This document shows, in pieces, positions 31,258 through 38,171 of a stretch of DNA of 38,171 nt. The notes beneath the pieces were generated by a model, which saw only the letters and a program-made list of their open reading frames with translations, did no database searches and was not told the DNA's origin. The DNA lies in contig JAGVAH010000096.1 in NCBI GenBank assembly GCA_020060385.1, forward strand, positions 1 through 38,171. Reading direction: 5' to 3'. Each line of letters begins with the position of its first letter. Position 1 is the stretch's first letter. This DNA comes from Syntrophobacterales bacterium. GTDB taxonomy: Bacteria > Desulfobacterota > Desulfobaccia > Desulfobaccales > 0-14-0-80-60-11. The position numbers were made by a program, and so were the translations under genes.

Positions 31258-32162
31258 AATCTGGCCAGCTGCCGTTCCGGGAGGCCCGTTGGGGCTATCT
31301 GTTAGCGGCCCCGGCCCTGCTGGTCATCGCCCTGGTGGCCCTCTATCCCCTGGGCTGCACCCTGTGGCTTTCTTTTCAGCAAAAGATCATCAAGCTCCCC
31401 TGGCTGCATACGGGCTGGGTTGGTCTGGCCAATTACCGGGAACTTTTTACGGATACCCGTTTCTGGCAGGCCCTGGCCCACACGGTGATGTTCACCGTGG
31501 TCTCCGTAGGCCTGGAGCTGGTCCTGGGGCTGCTGGCCGCCCTGGCCATCCACCGGGCCCGGATTCTCACCGGTCTCACCCGGGCCGCGGTTCTTCTTCC
31601 TTGGGCCATCCCCACGGTGGTGGCCGCGGTGATGTGGCTCTTTCTGGTCAACCCGGCCTTCGGCCTGATCCCCATGGGCCTGAGATTCCTGGGGCTCCCC
31701 GAGACCTGCCAGGTGCTTCTGGCGCACCCGGCCAGCGCCTGGGCGGTGATCATCGCCACCGACGTCTGGAAAAACACACCCTTCATGACCCTGATGCTGC
31801 TGGCGGGGCTCCAGGTGATTCCCGTGGACCTGTACGAGGCCGCGGCCCTGGACGGGGCTTCCCGGTGGCAGGCCTGCCGGCGGATCACCCTGCCCCTCCT
31901 CGTCCCCGCCATCCTGGTGGCCTTGATCTTCCGCACCGCCCAGGCCTTCATGGTCTTCGGCCATATCTACGCCCTCACCGGCGGGGGGCCCGGCACCGCC
32001 ACCGAGACCCTGGCTTTCCTCAATTACCAGGCCATCCTCAATGATATGCGCTTCGGGTACGGCTCCGCGCTCTCGGTGGTCATCTTCCTGGGGTCCCTGG
32101 CCTTTGCCCTGTTCTATCTGTCCGCCATGGGCCTGCAGGTGAAAGGGGAGGAGCGGTCATGA
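31254..32162 (+). CDS. sugar ABC permease, MalF/UgpA type
   Basis: A 302-aa inner-membrane permease with about six helices. TM1 is at ~15-37, and the cytoplasmic EAA loop is EAAALDGASRWQACRRITLP, which docks the ATPase. The N-terminal YLLAAPALLVIALVALYPLG pattern is typical of CUT1 'F' subunits. The start is GTG at 31254, overlapping the binding-protein stop. The next permease overlaps by four bases (ATGA), so all parts are translationally coupled. Confidence 0.92.
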   Translation: MKSGQLPFREARWGYLLAAPALLVIALVALYPLGCTLWLSFQQKIIKLPWLHTGWVGLANYRELFTDTRFWQALAHTVMFTVVSVGLELVLGLLAALAIHRARILTGLTRAAVLLPWAIPTVVAAVMWLFLVNPAFGLIPMGLRFLGLPETCQVLLAHPASAWAVIIATDVWKNTPFMTLMLLAGLQVIPVDLYEAAALDGASRWQACRRITLPLLVPAILVALIFRTAQAFMVFGHIYALTGGGPGTATETLAFLNYQAILNDMRFGYGSALSVVIFLGSLAFALFYLSAMGLQVKGEERS

Positions 32163-32980
32163 AGCGCTCCGGGGTCTCCGTCCATCTGGCCACCGTGCTC
32201 TTTATTCTCCTGTCCTTTTTCCCCTTTTTCTGGACGCTCCTGTCATCCTTAAAACCCGCATCCCAATTGTTCCAAATCAATCCGCCCTTCTGGCCCCAGC
32301 CCTGCACCTGGGAGAACTACCGGGCCATCTTTCTGGAACGCCGCTTTTATCTGAACATCCTCAATTCCGTGGTGGTGGCCGGGGCCGCCACCGGCGTCTG
32401 CGTGGCCCTGGGCTCGCTGGCGGCCTATGGCCTGGCCCGCCTCCGGTTCAGGGGGAAAAGCATCATCCTGGGCTTTATTCTGGTGGTGAGCCTCTTTCCG
32501 CCGGTGGCCATCGTCAGCCCCTTGTTTCTCCTGTTTGAGAAGACCCGGCTCATCAACACCTACCTGGCCCTGATCCTCCCGTACCTCACCTTTGCCCTGC
32601 CCTTGACCATCTGGCTCCTCACCGTCTTCTTCCGCCAGATTCCTTGGGAACTGGAGGAGGCCGCGCGCCTGGACGGCGCCGGGCCGCTCAGGGCCTTCTG
32701 GGAAGTCACCCTGCCCCTGGCCGCTCCCGGCATCTTCACCACCGCCATCCTTACCTTCATTTATTGCTGGAACGAGTTCCTCTTTGCCCTGGCTTTCACC
32801 ACCAACGACGCCTCCCGCACCATCCCGGTGGCCATTGTCATGTTCTCCGGCTATCACACCGTGCCCTGGGGCCAGATCCTGGCGGCGGTGACGGTGGTGA
32901 CCGTGCCGGTGGCGGCCCTGGTCCTGGTCCTGCAGCGGCGCATCATCTCCGGCCTCACCGCCGGAGCCATCAAAGGATAA
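32159..32980 (+). CDS. sugar ABC permease, MalG/UgpE type
   Basis: A 273-aa inner-membrane permease with six predicted helices. TM1 is LATVLFILLSFFPFFWTLLSS near residues 10-30. The EAA loop is EAARLDGAGPLRAFWEVTLP, and LKPASQLFQINPPFWP after TM1 is characteristic of CUT1 'G' subunits. It pairs with the 31254 permease to form the translocation pore. The ATPase gene follows after five bases. No unusual features. Confidence 0.92.
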   Translation: MKRSGVSVHLATVLFILLSFFPFFWTLLSSLKPASQLFQINPPFWPQPCTWENYRAIFLERRFYLNILNSVVVAGAATGVCVALGSLAAYGLARLRFRGKSIILGFILVVSLFPPVAIVSPLFLLFEKTRLINTYLALILPYLTFALPLTIWLLTVFFRQIPWELEEAARLDGAGPLRAFWEVTLPLAAPGIFTTAILTFIYCWNEFLFALAFTTNDASRTIPVAIVMFSGYHTVPWGQILAAVTVVTVPVAALVLVLQRRIISGLTAGAIKG

Positions 32981-32985
32981 GAGCC

Positions 32986-34113
32986 ATGGCCGGGATCGTC
33001 ATCAGCGGGCTCCACAAGACCTACCCCAACGGCGCGGCGGCCCTGCAGGACTTCCATTTGGCGGTGGCCGACGGGGAGTTCCTGGTGCTGGTGGGGCCTT
33101 CGGGCTGCGGCAAATCCACGGTGTTGCGCTGCGTCGCCGGGCTGGAGCGGCCCACCTTAGGCACCATCAGCGTGGGCGGCCGGGTGGTCAATGACCTGCC
33201 CCCCCAGGAGCGGGACCTGGCCATGGTCTTCCAGACTTACGCCCTTTATCCCCATATGACCGTCTTTGACAACCTGGCCTTCGGCCTGAAGATGCGCCGC
33301 CGCCCCCAGGAAGAGATAGGCAAGGCGGTGGCCGCGGTGGCGGAGAAGTTGGGCCTAAAGGCGCATCTCCACAAAAAGCCCCGGGAGCTTTCCGGCGGCG
33401 AACGCCAGCGGGTGGCCCTGGGCCGGGCCATCGTCCGTCAACCCCAGGCCTTTTTGATGGATGAGCCCCTCTCCAATCTGGACGCGGCCCTGCGGGTCAA
33501 GATGCGCACGGAACTGCTCAAACTGCAGCGGGAGCTGAAGACCACCGTCCTTTATGTGACCCATGACCAGACGGAAGCCCTGACCATGGGGGACCGGGTG
33601 GCGGTGCTGCACTCCGGGCGGCTCCAGCAGGTGGCCCCGCCCCGGGAGATTTATGACCACCCGGCCAACCGCTTGGTGGCCGGGTTCATCGGCTCTCCGG
33701 CCATGAACTTCATCACCGCGCGCATCACCGGGAAGGGGGACGGCCTGGTTCTGCATTTGGGGGGCCAGACCCTGCCCCTCCCGGGGGATTACCTGGAAAG
33801 ACGGCCGGGATTAAAGAATTATCAGCAAAAGAACCTCATCGCCGGTCTGCGGCCGGAGCATTTCCTGCCCCTCACCGGGGCCCGGAGAGGGATGTTGGGA
33901 CGACTGAAGATCAGGGTGGAGGTGCTGGAGACTCTGGGTCCGGTGAACTACGCGCATTTCTCCCTGCCAGATCCCCTGGCCGGCCGGGAGGCCGCAGCCT
34001 GGGTGGCCGCGTTGGACCCCACGGTGCCGGCGGCCCCCGGCCAGGACCTGGAAGTGGCCATCGAGCCCCGCCATATTCATTTCTTTGACCCGGAGACCGG
34101 GAAAGCCCTGTAA
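32986..34113 (+). CDS. sugar ABC transporter ATPase, MalK/UgpC type
   Basis: A 375-aa ATPase. Walker A GPSGCGKST is at residues 37-45, followed by the Q-loop VFQTYALYPHMTV, the signature LSGGERQRVALGRAI, Walker B AFLMDEPLSNLDA and the switch His in YVTHDQTEA. A C-terminal TOBE/regulatory domain (~240-375) includes FIGSPAMNFI and AGLRPEHF, typical of MalK/UgpC/MsmK. It would energise the sugar importer encoded just upstream. The open frame extends far upstream through the permease gene, but the ATG at 32986 with AAAGGA is the correct start. It ends the operon. Confidence 0.94.
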   Translation: MAGIVISGLHKTYPNGAAALQDFHLAVADGEFLVLVGPSGCGKSTVLRCVAGLERPTLGTISVGGRVVNDLPPQERDLAMVFQTYALYPHMTVFDNLAFGLKMRRRPQEEIGKAVAAVAEKLGLKAHLHKKPRELSGGERQRVALGRAIVRQPQAFLMDEPLSNLDAALRVKMRTELLKLQRELKTTVLYVTHDQTEALTMGDRVAVLHSGRLQQVAPPREIYDHPANRLVAGFIGSPAMNFITARITGKGDGLVLHLGGQTLPLPGDYLERRPGLKNYQQKNLIAGLRPEHFLPLTGARRGMLGRLKIRVEVLETLGPVNYAHFSLPDPLAGREAAAWVAALDPTVPAAPGQDLEVAIEPRHIHFFDPETGKAL

Positions 34114-34130
34114 CCCAAAATTTCCCCGGA

Positions 34131-34154
34131 GGGGCGGACCCAGGCGTCCGCCCC
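34131..34154. repeat. GC-rich hairpin after malK-like gene
   Basis: GGGGCGGAC, loop CCAGGC, GTCCGCCCC. It is 17 bp after the ATPase stop codon and may protect or end the transcript, though no T run follows. It resembles the GGGGCGGA-type palindromes at 11431 and 18230. Confidence 0.6.
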
Positions 34155-34238
34155 AATGCGGGCGCAGACGCGAGTGGGCCCTGACAATTCCACTTTTTTT
34201 TAATGCGGCTTGAGACCTCTGGGAAAGTCCTTATAATT

Positions 34239-34329
34239 TGTCATTCTGAGGGAGCGGAGTGACCGAAGAATCTCGCAGCAATAGTAAATACGAGATTCTT
34301 CACTGCGCTTTGCTCTGTTCAGAATGACA
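34239..34329. repeat. 91-bp inverted repeat of the TCATTCTGA...GAATCTCG family
   Basis: The outer arms TGTCATTCTGA (34239-34249) and TCAGAATGACA (34319-34329) and the inner arms AAGAATCTCG (34266-34275) and CGAGATTCTT (34291-34300) are perfectly complementary. A partial relative lies near 6678-6711. Such repeats are dispersed in some bacterial genomes. The remainder of the 470-bp gap (34114-34583) shows no gene. Confidence 0.85.
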
Positions 34330-34583
34330 GAAAAAGGGACTTCCGCAGATTTCTCGACTCGGTATCAGGATCGCCGGGAGAGAGGGTAGAGGGGGTATCT
34401 GCCAGGGTTCCTGATTCATCAGGAATCTTGCCTTTGCCCAGGCAGGTCCAGGCTGCCCTGCCCGCTTTCCTAGGGTCCCGGTAAAAAAATCTGGGGCTGG
34501 AGCTTGCCAAAGGCAATTTAGAAGTTATTTTTTGCAGGGGAGACCCCTTAGATGATATTGCCCAAGCTCACCGAGAACTGATC

Positions 34584-35393
34584 ATGGCCCATACCGTCAT
34601 GGAATTGCTCAAGGCGCTGCCCCGCACCAACTGCGGGGATTGCGGGCAGCCCACCTGCCTGGCCTTTGCCACCCGGGTGATCAAGGAAGGGGAGGATCTG
34701 GCCCTCTGCCCCCATCTGCCCCCGGCCGCGCAGGATCTGGCCGAAGCCATCAGCCGCCAGCAGGAGAAGGGGGAAGGCCGCCGCCGGGAATCCCTGGCCA
34801 TTTCCCTGGAGGTGATGCACGCCAAGATCGCGCCCCTCAATTTCCGGGACCTGGCCCCGGGATTGGGCGCGGTCTATGGGGAAGAAGAGGGGCGGCCCTA
34901 CCTCCAGTTTTCCTTTTTCGGCCAGGAGCTCCTGGTCTTCCCCGACGAGGTGCGTTACCCCCCCGGCGCGGAGGAGAATCCCTGGGACGCCATCTTGCTC
35001 TACAATTATATCGCCTCCTGCGGGAAGGCTTTGCCCACGGGGACCTGGATCACTTACCAGAGCCTGCCCAATTCCGTGTCCAAGGCCAAGACCCTGGCCC
35101 GCCTGGAAAAGGAACTGGCCGCCCATTTTGCCGGCAACCCTGGCCAACTGCGGCGCCGGGCCGCAGCCTTAAGCGCGGAGCCGGCCCAGGCTGCGGAAAA
35201 CGCGGATTTTCAGGGGGTCTTTTGGCCTTTGCCCCGGGTGCCGGTGCTCCTGCTTTTTTGGGATGCGGAGCCGGAGGAAGGCTTCCAGGCCCTGGCCCAC
35301 GTCCTCTTCGACTCCACCGTGGGCGAGTTCCTGGACCTGGAGTCCCTCCTCTTTCTGGTGGAGCAGCTGCTGGACCGCCTCATGGAGAAGTGA
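34584..35393 (+). CDS. 4Fe-4S domain protein with DUF3786-like region
   Basis: A 269-aa cytoplasmic protein. Its N-terminal cluster motif (LPRTNCGDCGQPTCLAFA) has Cys17, Cys20 and Cys25 with Cys42, the spacing of the Fe-S domain found in the large corrinoid/iron-sulfur subunit of CO dehydrogenase/acetyl-CoA synthase. The rest (~75-260), with GRPYLQFSFFGQELLVFPDE, YNYIASCGKALPTGTWITYQ and PVLLLFWDAEPEEGFQA, resembles DUF3786, common in anaerobes. No corrinoid-pathway genes are adjacent, so the role is unknown; electron transfer or a metal/cofactor protein are options. The ribosome site of the ATG is weak, and the frame is open for several codons upstream. Confidence 0.8.
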   Translation: MAHTVMELLKALPRTNCGDCGQPTCLAFATRVIKEGEDLALCPHLPPAAQDLAEAISRQQEKGEGRRRESLAISLEVMHAKIAPLNFRDLAPGLGAVYGEEEGRPYLQFSFFGQELLVFPDEVRYPPGAEENPWDAILLYNYIASCGKALPTGTWITYQSLPNSVSKAKTLARLEKELAAHFAGNPGQLRRRAAALSAEPAQAAENADFQGVFWPLPRVPVLLLFWDAEPEEGFQALAHVLFDSTVGEFLDLESLLFLVEQLLDRLMEK

Positions 35394-35697
35394 GGGCGCA
35401 ACTATGCCCTCCAACTCCGCAGTTTCTTCTTGACGCCGATGAATCCTATTTTGTGAATATTTTTTCCCCTCTCTTTTGCTCCCGGGAATGCATAATTGTG
35501 ACCCTGGTGATTATTTTCCAATCCCTGCGGTCAAGCCGCTGGTCCAACCTCTGGGACCAGATTAATCTAAGCGGGCAGACCTCTCGTAATCTCGGAGGAA
35601 TTAGGCCCATTTAAGAAAAATTTGATAATATAATTAAAGAGCAATAGTCATATAGTTGCTGAGGCGGCAGGCAAGATCCTTCAAGGAAGCTCAGCTG
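35394..35697. other. 304-bp gap before two-component system
   Basis: The right half is AT-rich. TATAAT at 35629-35634 is a possible -10 box, but no good -35 lies at the right distance. No gene or repeat is recognised. Confidence 0.4.
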
Positions 35698-36369
35698 ATG
35701 CGCATTCTCGTGGTGGAAGACGAGCAAAAAGTGGCCGGCTTTATCAAGAAGGGGCTGGAGGAAGAGGGGTACGCCGTTGATGTGGCCTTTGATGGGAGGG
35801 AAGGCCTGGTGCGGGCCCTGGATGGGGTCTATGACCTGATCATCCTGGATCTCAACCTGCCGCAGATGGACGGCCTGCAAGTCCTCCGGGAGTATCGCCG
35901 GAAGCAGGGGCAAACCCCGGTGCTGCTCCTCACCGTGCGGGCCGCCATCGAGGATAAGGTCCTGGGCCTGGATACCGGCGCGGACGACTACCTGACCAAG
36001 CCCTTTTCCTTTCAGGAACTCCTGGCCAGGCTCAGGGCCCTTCTGCGCCGCCGGGCGGAGACCGGATCGCCGCTGCTTAAGGTGGCGGACCTCACCCTGG
36101 ATCCGGCGCGGCGGCTGGTCTTCAGGGGCCCTGAGAAAATAGACCTGTCCGCCAAGGAGTTCGCCCTCCTGGACTACTTCATGCGCCACCCCGGGCGGGT
36201 GCTCACCAGGACCATGATCGGGGAGCATGTCTGGGATTATGATTTCGATCCCATGAGCAATATCGTCGACGTTTACGTCAACTACCTGCGCAAAAAGATC
36301 GACGCCGGCCGGGAGCCGAAATTGCTCCAGACGGTGAGGGGCGCGGGTTACGTCCTGCAAGGGGACTAG
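35698..36369 (+). CDS. OmpR-family response regulator (CusR/QseB-like)
   Basis: A 223-aa transcription regulator. The receiver domain (1-115) has the acidic pair in VVEDEQ, phospho-acceptor Asp51 (LIILDLNLPQMDG) and Lys101 (LTKPF). A winged-helix DNA-binding domain follows (~125-223), with the recognition region SNIVDVYVNYLRKKIDAG. It is followed 3 bp later by its sensor kinase. The kinase type and nearby cus/nosL genes suggest metal-responsive control, though no target site is visible. The ATG at 35698 begins the conserved MRILVVEDE; GGAAG is upstream. The frame extends 14 codons further without a better start. Confidence 0.93.
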   Translation: MRILVVEDEQKVAGFIKKGLEEEGYAVDVAFDGREGLVRALDGVYDLIILDLNLPQMDGLQVLREYRRKQGQTPVLLLTVRAAIEDKVLGLDTGADDYLTKPFSFQELLARLRALLRRRAETGSPLLKVADLTLDPARRLVFRGPEKIDLSAKEFALLDYFMRHPGRVLTRTMIGEHVWDYDFDPMSNIVDVYVNYLRKKIDAGREPKLLQTVRGAGYVLQGD

Positions 36370-36372
36370 GCC

Positions 36373-37803
36373 ATGGGCATCAGGTCCATCGGGGCGCGGC
36401 TCACTTGCTGGTACACCGGCATTCTCTGCGTCACCCTCCTGGTCCTGGGGGGGGCAGCCTACGGTCTGTTGACCTACAGCCTCTCCCACGACCTGGACGC
36501 GGCCTTGGAGGGGGTGGCCAAGGTGTCGGCGGAGCAGGCCCGGACTGAGGGCGGCCCCTTCCTGCCCCGGGGCGTGGATGAGCTCTTCCGCCACTTCTTC
36601 GGCTTCTCGCCCTTAAATCCTTCCCTGGAGTTGTTTGACACCCGGGGCCGGCGCAATTTGACCCGGCCCGGCTCCCCGGCCACCCGGCTCCCCTTGAGCC
36701 CCCACACTCTGGAGCAGGCCCTGCGGGGGGCGTCCACCTTTGAGACTATAGAGGGCGCCGGCCCCTATCCCTTCCGGGTCCTGACCATGCCGGTCATTAA
36801 GGCCGGACGGGTGATCAATCTGGTGCAGGTGGGCATCTCCCTGGAAAGTATGTACCAGACCCGGCGTCACTTTCTCCTGATCATGGGCGCGCTTCTGCCC
36901 TTCGGGTTGCTGTTGGCGGCCGTGGGCGGCTGGGTCCTGGCCCGGCGGGCCCTGAAACCCGTGGACGAGATGACTCGGGCGGCCCGGCGCCTCAGCGGGG
37001 AGAATCTGGCGGACCGGATCCGGGAGACGGGCACCGGGGATGAACTGGACCGGCTGGCCCAGACCCTGAACGACATGCTGGGCCGGCTGGATGACTTCCT
37101 GGGCCAGATGCGCCAGTTCAGCGCGGATGCGGCCCATGAACTGCAAACCCCCCTCACCATCTTGAAGGGGGAAATGGAAGTGGCCCTGCGCTCCCCCCGC
37201 AGTCCGGAGGAGTATAAAAAAGTTCTCCTGAGCAGCCTGGAGGAGATCGATAGGATCAGTTCCCTGGTGGCGGGCCTGCTGTTGTTGGCCCGGGCGGACC
37301 GGGGGGTATTGCGGCTGGACTTGCAGCCCCTGGAGTTGCACGAACTCCTGAAAGAGGTGGCCGCGCAGATGCATTTGTTGGCGGAGAACCACGGGGTCAG
37401 CCTTGATTATGGGCCAGTGGAGCCTGCCGTCATTCAGGGGGACCGGGAGCACTTCCAGAGGCTCCTGTTGAACCTGATCGACAACGCCATCAAGTACACC
37501 CCCTCGGGGGGCCGGGTCACCCTTTCCCTGCGCAGTGACGGCCAACTCGTCCATTTGTCAGTCGCGGACACCGGCATGGGTTTGAGCCCGGAGGAACAAA
37601 AGCAGATCTTCCACCGTTTTTACCGGGCGGCCGGGGCCAGGACCCAGAGCGGCGGCGGGGCCGGTCTGGGGTTGAGCATCGCCCAATCCATCGCCCAAGC
37701 CCATGGAGGCCGCATCGAAGTAGCCAGCACCCCGGGCCAGGGCAGCACCTTTACAGTGTCCCTACCCGTAGAGAGCACCGCCGACATTCCTTCCGCTTCC
37801 TAG
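36373..37803 (+). CDS. sensor histidine kinase, heavy-metal-sensor type
   Basis: A 476-aa membrane kinase. TM1 (~12-34) and TM2 (~172-192, LLAAVGGWVLARRALKPVDEM) bracket a ~135-residue periplasmic sensor region, followed by HAMP, HisKA with His255 (FSADAAHELQTPLTILKGE), and HATPase_c with N-box LLNLIDNAIKYTP, G1 VADTGMGLSPEE and G2 GGAGLGLSI. The layout and the periplasmic stretch (EQALRGASTFETIEG) match CusS-type heavy-metal sensors. Predicted to phosphorylate the regulator encoded 3 bp upstream. The metal specificity is not determined by what I can see. Confidence 0.92.
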   Translation: MGIRSIGARLTCWYTGILCVTLLVLGGAAYGLLTYSLSHDLDAALEGVAKVSAEQARTEGGPFLPRGVDELFRHFFGFSPLNPSLELFDTRGRRNLTRPGSPATRLPLSPHTLEQALRGASTFETIEGAGPYPFRVLTMPVIKAGRVINLVQVGISLESMYQTRRHFLLIMGALLPFGLLLAAVGGWVLARRALKPVDEMTRAARRLSGENLADRIRETGTGDELDRLAQTLNDMLGRLDDFLGQMRQFSADAAHELQTPLTILKGEMEVALRSPRSPEEYKKVLLSSLEEIDRISSLVAGLLLLARADRGVLRLDLQPLELHELLKEVAAQMHLLAENHGVSLDYGPVEPAVIQGDREHFQRLLLNLIDNAIKYTPSGGRVTLSLRSDGQLVHLSVADTGMGLSPEEQKQIFHRFYRAAGARTQSGGGAGLGLSIAQSIAQAHGGRIEVASTPGQGSTFTVSLPVESTADIPSAS

Positions 37804-37916
37804 CCCCCATCCCAGCCTTTTAATGTCTGATAAGATATTTGTTTAAGAGGGAGAAAATGTTTTGCTTAAAGAGTCAGTTGGCGAGTTGATCATCTTCCGG
37901 AATTTTCAATTTTTTT

Positions 37917-37941
37917 CCTCTCCCCCCATTGGGGGGAGAGG
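37917..37941. repeat. hairpin repeat, partial relative of end element
   Basis: CCTCTCCCCCC, loop ATT, GGGGGGAGAGG, then GGTAGGGTGAGGGGGG as in the core of the 87-bp end element. The TTGCCAAAAGTT arms are missing. Apart from the repeats listed here, the 368 bases after the kinase show nothing. Confidence 0.8.
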
Positions 37942-37988
37942 GTAGGGTGAGGGGGGTGGTTAGCCGCAGACGCCACCCCTCACCCCAT

Positions 37989-38020
37989 CCCTCTCCCCTC
38001 ACAGGGGAGAGGGGGTTTTT
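37989..38020 (+). terminator. hairpin with T run after sensor kinase, repeat-derived
   Basis: CCCTCTCCCC, loop TCACA, GGGGAGAGGG, then GG and five T. The stem is 10 bp, so it could terminate the two-component transcript. It also resembles the core of the end element, in the opposite orientation to the hairpin at 37917. Confidence 0.5.
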
Positions 38021-38084
38021 GCTGCCACCGGCTTCAGCCTGCACTGGCTCCTGATAAAAAGCGGCGGCTGCATTTTTATAGCAT

Positions 38085-38171
38085 TTGCCAAAAGTTCTTT
38101 CCTCTTATCCCCTCTCCCCCCAGCGGGGGGAGAGGGTTAGGGTGAGGGGGGGCGGAAAAAACTTTTGGCAA
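38085..38171. repeat. 87-bp MITE-like palindromic element, copy 2 (inverted)
   Basis: It reads TTGCCAAAAGTTCTTTCC to TTGGCAA in inverted orientation relative to copy 1 (4-90), with only a few base differences. The preceding TTATAGCAT is the complement of the ATGCTATAA next to copy 1. The element ends exactly at the window end. Confidence 0.9.

Noticed and set aside
1-38171. CRISPR array or insertion sequence with transposase
   Set aside because: No regularly spaced identical repeats and no transposase, integrase or recombinase-like protein was found on either strand.

Overview
The window is a GC-rich bacterial chromosome segment with about 30 protein genes and two serine tRNA genes. Its content suggests an anaerobic or microaerophilic Gram-negative, most likely Desulfobacterota (Deltaproteobacteria-like). 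The clues are outer-membrane TolC and RND pumps, a PP-loop thiolase-like protein, an Fe-S/DUF3786-type protein, a DsrE-family protein, NosL genes without nosZ, and many interspersed palindromic repeats. The lineage is an inference; no ribosomal or other marker gene is present. The first and last ~90 bp are inverted copies of the same 87-bp palindromic element, and both are cut near the same end. The window may therefore be a whole contig that stopped assembling at a repeat.

Layout. 1-3350: PP-loop/NFACT-R-like protein (-), patatin-like phospholipase (+), tRNA-Ser(UGA), tRNA-Ser(GCU), a small two-helix membrane protein with a TTG start, and an orphan receiver-domain protein (-). 4003-10114: a tripartite efflux operon (TolC-type outer membrane factor, membrane fusion protein, HAE-1-like RND pump) whose two internal gaps hold palindromic repeats. 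10286-12016: a DsrE-like protein and two convergent, related TPR proteins, one of them conspicuously AT-richer. 12584-18026: a CusB-like fusion protein carrying a heavy-metal-binding domain and three YHS modules, overlapping a CusA-type pump with all three metal-relay methionines. 22638-18321 (-): a six-gene operon of two NosL proteins, a small anchored protein, an FtsX-like permease, a LolD/MacB-like ATPase and an eight-helix protein with a DsbB-like CPFC motif. 23381-26918: a periplasmic coiled-coil protein and a large CotA/bilirubin-oxidase-type multicopper oxidase with an inserted Gly-rich module, ended by a strong terminator. 29611-27181 (-): a MotA/TolQ-like channel, a MotB/OmpA-like partner and an unknown protein, resembling the ZorAB motor without the other Zorya genes. 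29968-34113: a complete CUT1 sugar ABC transporter. 34584-37803: a 4Fe-4S/DUF3786-like protein and an OmpR/heavy-metal-sensor two-component system.

How it fits together. The middle and right of the window look like a metal-handling, mainly copper or silver, neighbourhood. CusBA exports metal from the periplasm, NosL proteins bind Cu(I), the multicopper oxidase oxidises Cu(I) or uses copper, and a CusRS-like pair may sense it. The NosL/ABC/CPFC operon without nosZ and the ZorAB-like three-gene motor operon are the best candidates for incompletely described systems.
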